DNA of 37,184 bases from a virus: IMG/VR virus record IMGVR_UViG_3300044646_001918, positions 1 through 37,184 of that record; one strand, 5' to 3'. The position numbers and the translations under genes were made by a program. The notes below the pieces were generated by a model. It was not told where the DNA came from. It saw only the letters and a list, made by a program, of their open reading frames with translations, and made no database searches. Below are positions 14,764-23,449 of the stretch, one piece after another (position 1 is the first letter of the stretch; every line of letters begins with the position of its first letter).

Positions 14764-15320
14764 TCCCCAAGAGCCGACCACAACAAAAGCGCGACGAGAC
14801 GATGAAGCAGCTCAAGGCTGCCAACGTCAGCGATCCGGTGTGCTTGGTCGGCATTCGTGGCTACTACCGCGACAGCATGGGCGCCAAGGGCAAGCAGGAT
14901 CGCGGAATCTATGACGATGCCATCATCCTTGTCTCGCCCAACGCGCACGTTGCCTTCAACGCCAACGTCGATCCCGCCCGCTACGGAATTAACCCAAAGA
15001 TCGGCAAGGGCTACGCATCGCTCAAGTCAGGGGTCTACCGCTACAAACTGGGCAAGCACGGCATTCGGAGCGGCAACCCTTACAAGGCTCTGGTGCAGGG
15101 CGATGCAGTCACCGTCCAGCGCGACGGTGGCAACGAAGAGACCGGCTTCTTTGGCATCAATATCCATCGCGGCGGAATCACCCGCACCAACAGCGAAGGC
15201 TGCCAGACCCTGCCGCCCGCCCAGTGGCCCGCCTTCATCTCCCTCGTTGAATCCGAGATGAAAAGGAACAACGCGAAAACCGTCAGCTACGTCCTGACTA
15301 GCCGGAAGGACGCCGCCTAA
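14760..15320 (+). CDS. L,D-transpeptidase-like cell-wall enzyme (lysin candidate)
   Basis: A 186-residue protein if read from the GTG at 14760 (GTGA overlap with the upstream stop); an ATG at 14802 gives 172 residues and is an equal alternative. The C-terminal half has FFGINIHRGG (His136), then TRTNSEGCQTL with Cys148. This His...S-x-G-C pattern is that of YkuD-type L,D-transpeptidases, whose Cys attacks peptidoglycan stem peptides. Next to two holin-like proteins and a lipoprotein it may be the lysis enzyme or remodel the wall. No signal peptide. The TAATG overlap links it to the tail gene. Confidence 0.6.
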   Translation: MIPKSRPQQKRDETMKQLKAANVSDPVCLVGIRGYYRDSMGAKGKQDRGIYDDAIILVSPNAHVAFNANVDPARYGINPKIGKGYASLKSGVYRYKLGKHGIRSGNPYKALVQGDAVTVQRDGGNEETGFFGINIHRGGITRTNSEGCQTLPPAQWPAFISLVESEMKRNNAKTVSYVLTSRKDAA

Positions 15321-17455
15321 TGGCTTTGGAGAGTCCAGTCCAACGCGACGGCGACAACGGCTTCATCGGCTTCGCCAGCCGCTTAAACCCGCTGACGTTG
15401 CCCGCAGGCATGCTGCAAGAAAGCGTGAACATGCGCTTGGACAGGGGCGTTGCACAAACCCGCAAGGGCAGCAAGCGCCTCACCGACACCATCGGCACGA
15501 CCGGCGCCCCGCTGACGCTCGACTTTACCCTCGGCACCGACAGGGCTGTCACCTCGATCACCCGCGCCTCGACCACCGCGACCGTCACCGCAACCGCCCA
15601 CGGATTCACGACCGGCGACCAAGTGAACATTCGCGGCGCCGCCGAGACCGACTACAACGGCGACTTCATCGTCACCGTGACGGACGCCAACACTTTTACC
15701 TACACCGTCAGCGGCAGCCCCGCGACACCGGCGACCGGCACTATCGTTGCCAACAACGGCCCCGAAGTGCGCGACTCCTACGAGGGAGGACTCTATGCGG
15801 CCGGAGTGTTCGCCAGCCAGAACTACGACAACGCCAACGAATTTATCGTCCTTGCCGGATCTGACAGCGCCACGCTTTACCGGCAGGGACAATCGCCGGT
15901 GGTCAAAACCTACCCGACCAGCCCCGCCGAGAAGATCGAAGGCACCGACACCGTCAGCGTGCTGCAAGCCTTTGATCGCTTGTATATCCTCCGCGAAGCA
16001 TCCCGCACTGCAACCGGCTACGAGGAAAAGCTGACTGACGCCGGAGGTATCAGCGTCAGTTCAACGACAGCCACCGTGAGCTTCGCCTCGGCCCATGGCT
16101 ATCCGGTTGGCGCCCGCGTCCGTATTGAAGGATCTACAACGCCTGCGTTCGACGGCCATGAGTTTGACATCGTGGACGCGGCACCGGCAGGTGACAACAC
16201 GCACTTCACTATTACCGTCCCAAGCGGCACCGCCACGCATGCCGCCGCAGGCATCAAGGTGCGCCGGACAAAACCGCCGATCTACTGGGACGGCGGAAGC
16301 GGCAACTTTGTCCGCGCCAGCGCGGGCGTGCCCAACGAAGGCGTCACCTACACGCGCATGCCGAGTGTCGGCTGGGCCAGCTACCACAACAACCGCCTCT
16401 GGATCGCCAAGAACCGCGACACGGTCGGCATCTCGGACGTTCTCGATCCTGACTTGTATGACCCATTCTGGAACAGCTTCCGCGCAGGAGCTGGCGGCGA
16501 TGACCGCATTGTCGCCGTGCATCCGTGGGTTGAGGGGCAGGCGCTCGTCTTCTGCCGCAAATCTATCTGGCTCGCCACGCTCAATCAATTTGCCTCAACC
16601 GATGGCAGCGACTTCTCGGTAGATACTCCGGTGTCTCAACTCACGCTCCTCACCAACGAGATCGGATGCAGCGCAAGGAACACCATCGTCACCGCTGGTA
16701 ACTTTGTCTTCTTCCTTTCGGACGCAGGCATCTACCGCTTAGACCGCGCCCTTGACCTCAAGGTTCGCGGCGACACCAAGCCTCTCAGCGAACCTATCGC
16801 CGACCTGTTCAGCCAAGTCGTCCAGTCCCGCGTAGAAAAGTCTGCCTTCGGCATCTGGCATGCAAATAGATACCTGATCGCACTGCCAACGAGCACTGAG
16901 CCGCTTGATGGAAACCAACTGGTGGTCGCATGGAACGCCTTAACGGACACATGGGAATACCGCGACACCTATCCGAGCAGCGCCAGCGTCAACCAGATCC
17001 TTGTCGGCACCTACGACAACCAACGCCGCGTCTTCTCGGTGCCGCGCTCCGGCAACCTCTACCTGCTGGAACAAGAAGACACCGCGCTGGACGACAACGC
17101 CGTCAACGCGGGCACCAGCCCCATCACCGGCAGCATCAAGACCCGCCGCTACGATTTCGGCGACATGCACAGCAAGCGCTTCCTCCGCACCATCGCCGAT
17201 GTCGTCATTCCAGCAGGCGCCAGCGTCAGCACCAAGATCAGCACTATCAACCCTGACACTGAAACAACAGTGGGCACGCTCACCAACAGCAATGCGGCAA
17301 GCGAAGACTACAACATGAAGTCTCCAGTGCGCTACAAAGCGCACAGCGCCGAAGTCATTTACGAAACCTCCGGCGGGCGGCCGGAAATCAGATCCGCCAG
17401 CATTGAGGCATCGCCCAAGTCCTTGCCTCCGACCGAAACAAGATCAGCAGCATAA
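15320..17455 (+). CDS. Large tail protein (tail-tubular-B / stabiliser-like)
   Basis: A 711-residue protein. Its start, GFIGFASRLNPLTLPAGMLQ then MRLDRGVAQTRKGSKRL, is the pattern of large podovirus tail proteins that describe a wound beta-propeller or nozzle (T7 gp12-like). Two copies of an FCCH-like beta module are visible: TATVTATAHGFTTGDQVNI with YNGDFIVT, and TATVSFASAHGYPVGARVRI with FDGHEFDI (about residues 88-140 and 250-310). The rest is beta-rich with a W/N-rich central core (WASYHNNRLWIAKNRD). It probably forms the tail nozzle. Confidence 0.65.
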   Translation: MALESPVQRDGDNGFIGFASRLNPLTLPAGMLQESVNMRLDRGVAQTRKGSKRLTDTIGTTGAPLTLDFTLGTDRAVTSITRASTTATVTATAHGFTTGDQVNIRGAAETDYNGDFIVTVTDANTFTYTVSGSPATPATGTIVANNGPEVRDSYEGGLYAAGVFASQNYDNANEFIVLAGSDSATLYRQGQSPVVKTYPTSPAEKIEGTDTVSVLQAFDRLYILREASRTATGYEEKLTDAGGISVSSTTATVSFASAHGYPVGARVRIEGSTTPAFDGHEFDIVDAAPAGDNTHFTITVPSGTATHAAAGIKVRRTKPPIYWDGGSGNFVRASAGVPNEGVTYTRMPSVGWASYHNNRLWIAKNRDTVGISDVLDPDLYDPFWNSFRAGAGGDDRIVAVHPWVEGQALVFCRKSIWLATLNQFASTDGSDFSVDTPVSQLTLLTNEIGCSARNTIVTAGNFVFFLSDAGIYRLDRALDLKVRGDTKPLSEPIADLFSQVVQSRVEKSAFGIWHANRYLIALPTSTEPLDGNQLVVAWNALTDTWEYRDTYPSSASVNQILVGTYDNQRRVFSVPRSGNLYLLEQEDTALDDNAVNAGTSPITGSIKTRRYDFGDMHSKRFLRTIADVVIPAGASVSTKISTINPDTETTVGTLTNSNAASEDYNMKSPVRYKAHSAEVIYETSGGRPEIRSASIEASPKSLPPTETRSAA

Positions 17456-17460
17456 TTCCT

Positions 17461-19035
17461 ATGGCCTCCTATAATTACACCTTCACCTCTGGGGATACCG
17501 TGACCCCGACTAAGTTGAATTCCGCACGCACCGTCAGCGAGATCGTCAACGCCGATGTCAGCGCCACCGCCGCCATCGCCGGAACCAAAGTCGCACCCAA
17601 CTTTGGGAGTCAGAACGTCGTTACCACCGGCACCTTGAGTGTCGACGCGACAACCGTGTCTTCCACTGCGGCCGTTGCCGTAAGCGCATTCCGATCATTG
17701 GACGTTACATCGGTTGGCACAGCATCGCAAAGCATTCAAATCGGAGCTTTATCGGGATCAACGCCAACTGCCGCAGCGCAAATTGTAGGCGCTTTAGAGA
17801 ACCCAGCAACTACGGGATTTTTAAGTTTTCACACCCGCAATAGTGGAACTTTGAGCGAACGCATGCGCATCGACGCCAGCGGGAATGTGGGGATTGGGAC
17901 AAATTCGGGCACGGCAAAACTTACAGTGTATGGAGCCGGCACTTCCGCAGACACACTCGATGTCATTAACCCATCCGCTACGAATGGTGCGACCATTCGC
18001 TTTGCCGACGCAAATAGTAGTTCAGCAATTAAAACAATTCCGGCAGGCGGAACTCATTCATTAGGCTTTTTTGTGGCCAGTTCAAATACCGAACGCATGC
18101 GGATCGACGCCAGCGGGAATGTGGGGATCGGGACCGCACCTACCGAAAAGCTTGATGTTAATGGCGCCGTGAAAGCCACGGCATTTAGCGGGCCATTAAC
18201 CGGCAATGTTACAGGCAATGTTACAGGCAATGTGACCGGCAATGTTACGGGCAATGCTTCTGGAAGCGCGGCAACGCTCGCAACAGGTCGAACCATAGCA
18301 CTAACCGGAGATGTGACCGGAACTACTGGATCTTTCAATGGCGCGGCTAACGTCAGCGCGGCAACCACGATTGCCAACAACGCTGTCACCACGGCGAAGA
18401 TTGCCGACAGCAACGTGACCACAGCAAAGATTGCCGACAGCAACGTCACCGATGCCAAGCTCGCCACTGGCATCGACGCCAGCAAGCTCACCACTGGAAC
18501 GCTGCCGATTGCGCGCATTTCCGATGCCGCCGTCACGCCTGCCAAGCTCTCGCAGCCGCTCACGCTTGCCACCGCGCAAAACACCACCAGCGGCACCAGC
18601 ATCGACTTTACAGGCATTCCGTCTTGGGTGAAGCGGATTACGGTGATGTTTAATGAGGTTAGCACAAGCGGGACGAGTGCTTACATTGTCCAACTGGGTG
18701 ATTCTGGAGGCATTGAGAACACGGGCTATGCGTCCAAGGGGATGTTGGTTGACAACACTGGCCCCGCTGGCACTGCTGGGACATCGGGATTCATTATCGG
18801 TTCAGCGGGGGCCAGCACCGTTATTCAAGCAGGCGTTATTACGCTAACACGGTTTGACTCTGGAAATACTTGGATAGCAACGGGCGTCTTTAATCGCGCC
18901 GATGCCGCCACGGCGGTTGCGTTAAGCGCCGGAACAAAAACCCTCTCCGACACCCTCGACCGCATCCGCCTAACCACCGTCAACGGCACCGACACGTTCG
19001 ACGCCGGATCGGTGAACATTATGTATGAGGGCTAA
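17461..19035 (+). CDS. Tail fibre protein with repeats
   Basis: A 524-residue Thr/Ala/Asn-rich fibre protein. Two copies of ERMRIDASGNVGIGT (about residues 135 and 212) match repeats common in phage tail fibres. They are followed by NVTG tandem repeats and AKIADSNVT repeats, typical of trimeric beta-helical shafts. The C-terminal 140 residues, after LTLATAQNTTSG, look like a globular beta head domain. It probably binds the host receptor. No C-terminal intramolecular chaperone motif is obvious. Confidence 0.75.
   Translation: MASYNYTFTSGDTVTPTKLNSARTVSEIVNADVSATAAIAGTKVAPNFGSQNVVTTGTLSVDATTVSSTAAVAVSAFRSLDVTSVGTASQSIQIGALSGSTPTAAAQIVGALENPATTGFLSFHTRNSGTLSERMRIDASGNVGIGTNSGTAKLTVYGAGTSADTLDVINPSATNGATIRFADANSSSAIKTIPAGGTHSLGFFVASSNTERMRIDASGNVGIGTAPTEKLDVNGAVKATAFSGPLTGNVTGNVTGNVTGNVTGNASGSAATLATGRTIALTGDVTGTTGSFNGAANVSAATTIANNAVTTAKIADSNVTTAKIADSNVTDAKLATGIDASKLTTGTLPIARISDAAVTPAKLSQPLTLATAQNTTSGTSIDFTGIPSWVKRITVMFNEVSTSGTSAYIVQLGDSGGIENTGYASKGMLVDNTGPAGTAGTSGFIIGSAGASTVIQAGVITLTRFDSGNTWIATGVFNRADAATAVALSAGTKTLSDTLDRIRLTTVNGTDTFDAGSVNIMYEG
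18202..18261. repeat. 12-bp tandem repeats in the fibre gene (NVTG)
   Basis: Units GGCAATGTTACA, GGCAATGTTACA, GGCAATGTGACC, GGCAATGTTACG and a diverged GGCAATGCTTCT encode a Gly-Asn-Val-Thr repeat. The near-identical codons make unit number prone to change by slippage, altering shaft length in steps of four residues. Confidence 0.8.
18391..18450. repeat. 30-bp direct repeat in the fibre gene
   Basis: Two adjacent 30-bp units (18391-18420, 18421-18450) differ at only a few positions and encode T-A-K-I-A-D-S-N-V-T twice. They are part of the fibre shaft. Confidence 0.75.
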
Positions 19036-19037
19036 AA

Positions 19038-19382
19038 ATGCTGCCATGGCAAAGCGCAAAACACTGGTGGGACGAGCACTCGACGCAGGACTTCTGGGAC
19101 GCAGTCGGCGAGCATCTGTCGGCGGGCTATGTGTGGAACTCGCCGGAATGCTTCATGCTGGCTCGCGCCTGCCGGTGGAACGCGGAGGAGCAAAACTTTG
19201 AAAGCGGCGAGCCTAACACTTGGTTCGTCACTTTGGCTGCTGGCGCTGCTGGCACAAACCCTGTGCGGGAGTGCCTGCGCGTGGCGCCGCATCCGCAGGC
19301 CTATGTGGCATGGTGCCGCCGTGGGAGCTTTGAGCCGCGCGTCTATTCGTGGGAACAACTAACTAAGAAAGTAAGGAGATAA
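19038..19382 (+). CDS. Phage hypothetical protein after the fibre gene, 114 aa
   Basis: A 114-residue, Trp-rich protein (WWDEHSTQDFWDAV; GYVWNSPECFMLARACR; VRECLRVAPHPQAYVAWCRRG). Proteins with a GYVWSSPE..MAR-type pattern occur in phage tail regions, but I know no function. It begins two bases after the fibre stop. A strong AAGGAG site for the next gene lies inside its last codons. Confidence 0.6.
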   Translation: MLPWQSAKHWWDEHSTQDFWDAVGEHLSAGYVWNSPECFMLARACRWNAEEQNFESGEPNTWFVTLAAGAAGTNPVRECLRVAPHPQAYVAWCRRGSFEPRVYSWEQLTKKVRR

Positions 19383-19386
19383 CATT

Positions 19387-20772
19387 ATGGGAGGAGGAAG
19401 ACCTTCAGCACCAGCGCCGCAACCAGTGCCACCAGCACCTGCGCCGATTGACTACGACAAGATGGCAGAGGCGAGCATCCGCGTTGCTCGCGCACAAACC
19501 GCCGAGGAAGAAGCAGCGATCAAGCGGCTATACCCTGAGTATATCCGCATGCAGTTCGGCACCGCCGACCAGCTCTCGCGCAACCTCAACAATCAATACT
19601 TGGCCCAATCGCGCGGTGTCATCGGCGATGAATTGGGCGCCGCTTCCGCGCCGTCGATGCTTGAGGACGCCATTCAGCAGCGGTCGGTCAATCAGTTTGC
19701 CGCCGGACCTACGTTGGCCGACCGACAGATCCTCGGACAAAGCATGATGGCGATGCGCCAGCGCGCCGATCAAGTCGGCGCACCAAGCAATATCCGCGAG
19801 ATCGGCGCCCCGCAAGTTTCGGGCGTCAACGCCGCCCGCGTGCGCGATGTGCGCACCCGCGATGTCGGCGCTGGACAACTTGGCGGCGCCCTCATGCAGC
19901 AAGCCATTGAGCGTGCGCAAAGTGGCGGTCGCCTTTCGGCAGAAGCCGAGCGCGATGCGGTGCAGGCCACCCGCGCCGGTATGGCGGCACGCGGCATGGC
20001 GACCGGAAGCGCCGGTCTTGCCGCTGAGTTGCTGAATCGCGACCGCTTCGCCCGCGCCCGCCAAGCGGAGGACAACGCCTTTGCCAGCGCTGTGCAGGGA
20101 CAAGACCTCACGCGCCAGTTCAGCAATCAAGAAGCACGCATGCGCGCTGCCATGGCCAACCAGCAGATGGCTGGTCAAATGTCGCTGGCAGACCAAGCGG
20201 CCATGATGGACGCCCAGCGACTCAACCAAGCAACCAGCATGCAGGCGCAGATGTCGAACCAGCAGCGCGACCAGTCCCTCGGCGATATGCTCATGCGTGC
20301 GCAGATGGCGAACCAAGCGGCTAATCAAAATCAACTCGCCCAAAACCGCGAGTTTATGATGGCCGGACGCGATGCGTTCAACGCGGGCGAAGACCGCCGG
20401 ATGAACATGGCGCTCGGAGCCAACCAGCTCGACCTCGCCCGCCGTCAGCGGCGGATCGGCCTCGGCGGAATGTATCTGGAGACTGACCCGTATCGTCAGG
20501 CGTTGGGACCGGCTTTCGGTCTGGGCGGCGACACGCTGCGGACCTCGCAGGGGCAGGTCAGCAACATCTTTAACAACTCGCTGGCGCAATCCGGCAACGT
20601 AATGACCTTCAACACGAATATGGCGGCGAGCAACCGCAATGCCATCCTCAACAACAACGCCGCCATGCAGGCTGCAGCAATGCAGGCTGGTGCCTCGCAG
20701 AACGCGGGCATGATGGGGATGATCGGCGGGATCGGCGGCGGTGCAGTGATGGGCGTTGGCCTCGCTATCTAA
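19387..20772 (+). CDS. Internal virion / DNA-ejection-type protein, 461 aa
   Basis: A 461-residue Ala/Gln/Met-rich helical protein. The N-terminus is Pro-rich (APAPQPVPPAPAPIDYD); the middle has long amphipathic helices (MAAMANQQMAGQMSLADQAAM-type); the C-terminus is a hydrophobic Gly-rich tail, MMGMIGGIGGGAVMGVGLAI, that could insert in membranes. This profile is typical of podovirus ejection proteins that leave the head and build a channel across the envelope. AAGGAG lies eight bases before the ATG. TAATG overlap with the next gene. Confidence 0.62.
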   Translation: MGGGRPSAPAPQPVPPAPAPIDYDKMAEASIRVARAQTAEEEAAIKRLYPEYIRMQFGTADQLSRNLNNQYLAQSRGVIGDELGAASAPSMLEDAIQQRSVNQFAAGPTLADRQILGQSMMAMRQRADQVGAPSNIREIGAPQVSGVNAARVRDVRTRDVGAGQLGGALMQQAIERAQSGGRLSAEAERDAVQATRAGMAARGMATGSAGLAAELLNRDRFARARQAEDNAFASAVQGQDLTRQFSNQEARMRAAMANQQMAGQMSLADQAAMMDAQRLNQATSMQAQMSNQQRDQSLGDMLMRAQMANQAANQNQLAQNREFMMAGRDAFNAGEDRRMNMALGANQLDLARRQRRIGLGGMYLETDPYRQALGPAFGLGGDTLRTSQGQVSNIFNNSLAQSGNVMTFNTNMAASNRNAILNNNAAMQAAAMQAGASQNAGMMGMIGGIGGGAVMGVGLAI

Positions 20773-21731
20773 TGGAACAGCTCATTTCAGAAACATGCCG
20801 CAAGGTGGAACGCTGGCTCGCTGCCAGCGCCAACCCGGTAGTGCTCTGGAGCGGCGGCAAGGACAGCACCGCCATGCTGCACTTAATGCGCTTCAAGGTG
20901 GGCGTGAAGACGCCGGTGGTGCAGTGGCGGGAGCCGCGCTTCCGGCACCGTTACGCGCACTCCGACATGCTGGCGCAGGCTTGGGATCTTGAGATGTATG
21001 ACTGGACGCCGCGGGCCTACGCGCTGACGGACGGCTACGACATCGAGACCGGCGTGCCGCGCTTTGATTTTGTGAAGTGCTACGAGATGGCGCCGAGCAA
21101 GGTGATGTTCCTCTGCCTCGGCACCGAAGAACCCCAACCGGAGGAGCTGGCCAGCGGTCGCTACCTCTGCGGTCTAGATGCGCTGAAGCGGCCGACCGGC
21201 ACGTTCAACTTTCCTTGGGACGCCGCCTTCCACGGCCAGAAGTCGGCCGACGTGGATCTCATCAAGGGCCAAGTGCCGCTGGCGCAGGACGCCTTGGTGC
21301 AGGCCGGCGTGCCGACACAATACTATCCCATGCGCCACTGGAGCGATGCGGACGTGTGGAACTACCTTGAAGCCGAGGGCGTGCCGAACGACGAGACCCG
21401 CTACGAGAAGTCAGACGGCGTGTGGCAGCACCGGAAGGACAAATCGGCGAACTCGGACTACTACCCGGTGTGCTGGAGCTGTATCAACCGCCACCTCGGC
21501 GACACGGTCTGGTGCCCGAAGAACTCATGCGAGACGAACAACATATCTCATCTGGCCCCCTATGTGGACCTGACGAGCCAAGCGCAGGGCTTCCGCCCGA
21601 CGTGGCAAGATTCGACTGTCAACGGTGTGGGGCATGCTGCGCTCACAAGTGGTCTTGGCCTGTCCTGCGGCGGGACCGATCTGACGCTGCCGGCATCCCG
21701 CCATGGATGCTGCGCAACGACTACCCACTGA
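20772..21731 (+). CDS. PAPS-reductase-family PP-loop protein (second copy)
   Basis: A 319-residue protein with a canonical PP-loop SGGKDST (residues 27-33), then QWREPRFRHRYAHSDML and a Cys cluster C234-x2-C237-x10-C248-x4-C253 (CWSC...CPKNSC), which may bind zinc or an iron-sulfur cluster. Phage PAPS-reductase-like proteins of this type are widespread and probably activate a substrate with ATP; the true reaction is unknown. It lies inside the structural operon between virion genes. About 130 bases of its 3' end also encode the start of the YkgJ-like protein, and its last ~40 residues look less conserved. Confidence 0.78.
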   Translation: MEQLISETCRKVERWLAASANPVVLWSGGKDSTAMLHLMRFKVGVKTPVVQWREPRFRHRYAHSDMLAQAWDLEMYDWTPRAYALTDGYDIETGVPRFDFVKCYEMAPSKVMFLCLGTEEPQPEELASGRYLCGLDALKRPTGTFNFPWDAAFHGQKSADVDLIKGQVPLAQDALVQAGVPTQYYPMRHWSDADVWNYLEAEGVPNDETRYEKSDGVWQHRKDKSANSDYYPVCWSCINRHLGDTVWCPKNSCETNNISHLAPYVDLTSQAQGFRPTWQDSTVNGVGHAALTSGLGLSCGGTDLTLPASRHGCCATTTH

Positions 21732-21892
21732 TGAAGACAACGAACAGCAGATGCGTGGCGCTGACCGGCGAAGTCGGATGCGGCGTCTCTTGCTCAATTT
21801 ACAACAACCGACCAAACGCCTGCCGCGCGTTTGTGGCGGGATCACCACTGTGCCTCGAAGCACGGGCTGCGGCGGGAATCTTGGAGGAATAA
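21602..21892 (+). CDS. YkgJ-type cysteine-cluster protein
   Basis: A 96-residue protein read from GTG 21602. It starts MARFDCQRCGACC, giving CxxCxxCC (Cys6, 9, 12, 13), and continues with CSIYNNRPNACRAFVAGSPLC. This is the signature of YkgJ-family proteins, thought to bind zinc or an iron-sulfur cluster. An ATG at 21527 in the same frame would add 25 residues of non-typical sequence. The gene overlaps the PP-loop gene in the +2 frame, so the two products are probably coupled and may act together. Confidence 0.62.
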   Translation: MARFDCQRCGACCAHKWSWPVLRRDRSDAAGIPPWMLRNDYPLMKTTNSRCVALTGEVGCGVSCSIYNNRPNACRAFVAGSPLCLEARAAAGILEE

Positions 21893-21897
21893 AAACT

Positions 21898-22356
21898 ATG
21901 TTTGCTTATAACCCGACAGAGAACGACCAAAGCGGACGCATCATCGCCCAAGGCATGATGGGCGCCGCGCAAACCAACGCCCAGACGATGGGACAGCTCG
22001 GCCAGGATATTGGCGGGGCGCTGGCCAGCCTTGGCGGCATGTACGCACAAAACAAGGGGCTGGAAGCCGAGGCTGCGGGCTACGACCGCATCGGCGAGAT
22101 CCTTGGCGGGTCGATGTTCAAGGACAACCCGGCCGTTGGAGGCTTCCTTGCCGACCTGCGCAAACAGAAGAACCCGCAGATGAAGATTGCCGGGTACAAC
22201 GCGCTATTCAACATGGCGGGGCCGATCAGCAACGCCATGATGTCGCAGCGGAACACAGCAGTTCGCGCCAGCGCCCCGATTGCCCAGCAGAATATCGACA
22301 ACGCCAACACCCTCGCCGAAGAGGGCGCGAACTTTGACGGCACGGTGCTTCCCTGA
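21898..22356 (+). CDS. Virion-type protein, 152 aa
   Basis: A 152-residue Gly/Ala/Met-rich protein (GRIIAQGMMGAAQTNAQTMG; GGALASLGGMYAQNKG) with a helical middle and no clear membrane span. Similar low-complexity helical proteins sit between ejection-protein genes of podoviruses. GGAGGA lies about eight bases before the ATG. Its TGA overlaps the next ATG (TGATG). Confidence 0.55.
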   Translation: MFAYNPTENDQSGRIIAQGMMGAAQTNAQTMGQLGQDIGGALASLGGMYAQNKGLEAEAAGYDRIGEILGGSMFKDNPAVGGFLADLRKQKNPQMKIAGYNALFNMAGPISNAMMSQRNTAVRASAPIAQQNIDNANTLAEEGANFDGTVLP

Positions 22357-23447
22357 TGTCTCGTCAGCGCAATCAACGATACCCGCTGAACCAACCTCCA
22401 GATGGCATGGTGGTTGAGCCAGCACTACCCACCAGAGACCCTATGACCCCTAGCCAAACCAGCGTTAATAATTCACTCACCACGGCCGATGACGAAACCC
22501 TTCCGCCAGTGCGCGACGCCCAGGGCAACCCCGTTCCGCTGACGGAGTTTGGCGGGATGACCGATGATGCGCCGGAGGATGTTCCAGTTGAGGTGCGCCG
22601 TGCTACGGCCAGCGTGCCGGCCAAGGGCGTGCATTTTAACTTTCAGCCGTTTCAGCAGATTGCCCAACTCCATGCCGCTGGGCAGACGCAGGAAGCTATC
22701 GCCATGCGCGACTCCCTTGACCCCCAGTCGCGCTACGTCTACGACAATATTAAGAACATGAAGAAGGTGCCGGCTTCGGAGGCCGCGCGGCTGGCTGATG
22801 AGTTCCGGCAGAATCAGGACCGGATTGCGATGCAGGAGCAGACACCGCAGGCGCGGGCGCTTAAAACAGTGGAAGCCGAAAAGGCGCAAAAGACGGTGGA
22901 GATGTCGAACGACATTCTTTCGATTATGGACCGCCTGCGCGGATTCAAGAAGGGCGAAAAGGGTTCTGAGAAAAAGACGCCGAAGTATTTTGGGCGCGTT
23001 GGGACGTTCGATAGCCTTTTGCCGGCTGCGACCAGCGGAGATAGGGCTGGCTGGTATATCGACCACAAGACTTTGGAGGACACACTTGCATTGGCCGAGG
23101 CTCAAGCAAACCGAGGCCAGGGCAACTTCACCGAAACGGAGCGGCTTATGCTTCGCTCTGCTGCAACGGGCGGCCTTAATTACGGTCGCGATGATGCGTC
23201 CTATGCTCAGATCTTTGAGGGCATGTACGACATGTTTAAGAATAAGGCAGAGGAACAAAAAGCAATCGCAAGCCCCGCCCAAAGCGCCCCCGCAGCGGCA
23301 GCCCAGCCGGCGACACCCGCGCAGCCAGCACCTGCTGCTGCCGCGCCGGGATTTCAACCCGGCAAAATCTATCGTGACGGCCAAGGGCGTCCCGCCAGAT
23401 TCCGCGGATACGATGCACAAGGAAACCCAACCTTCGACAAGATTTAG
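22356..23447 (+). CDS. Internal virion-type protein, 363 aa
   Basis: A 363-residue protein. The N-terminal 90 residues are polar and probably disordered; residues about 150-200 form a charged helix (KTVEAEKAQKTVEMSNDILS); a central helical part contains TERLMLRSAATGGLNYGRDD; a long Ala/Pro linker is followed by a small beta C-terminus, GKIYRDGQGRPARFRGYD. This last motif recurs at the ends of phage virion proteins. It sits between two other internal-virion-like genes, so it is probably packaged in the head. Confidence 0.58.
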   Translation: MSRQRNQRYPLNQPPDGMVVEPALPTRDPMTPSQTSVNNSLTTADDETLPPVRDAQGNPVPLTEFGGMTDDAPEDVPVEVRRATASVPAKGVHFNFQPFQQIAQLHAAGQTQEAIAMRDSLDPQSRYVYDNIKNMKKVPASEAARLADEFRQNQDRIAMQEQTPQARALKTVEAEKAQKTVEMSNDILSIMDRLRGFKKGEKGSEKKTPKYFGRVGTFDSLLPAATSGDRAGWYIDHKTLEDTLALAEAQANRGQGNFTETERLMLRSAATGGLNYGRDDASYAQIFEGMYDMFKNKAEEQKAIASPAQSAPAAAAQPATPAQPAPAAAAPGFQPGKIYRDGQGRPARFRGYDAQGNPTFDKI

Positions 23448-23449
23448 TA

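Noticed and set aside
18202-18450. Repeats in the fibre gene as a mobile element or CRISPR
   Set aside because: Units are in frame and encode fibre-shaft repeats.
19528-20589. 353-codon minus-strand open frame
   Set aside because: Lies entirely under the 461-aa virion protein gene; no domain pattern, His/Arg/Leu-rich antisense composition.
22473-23420. 315-codon minus-strand open frame
   Set aside because: Antisense to the 363-aa virion protein; no motif or plausible ribosome site.
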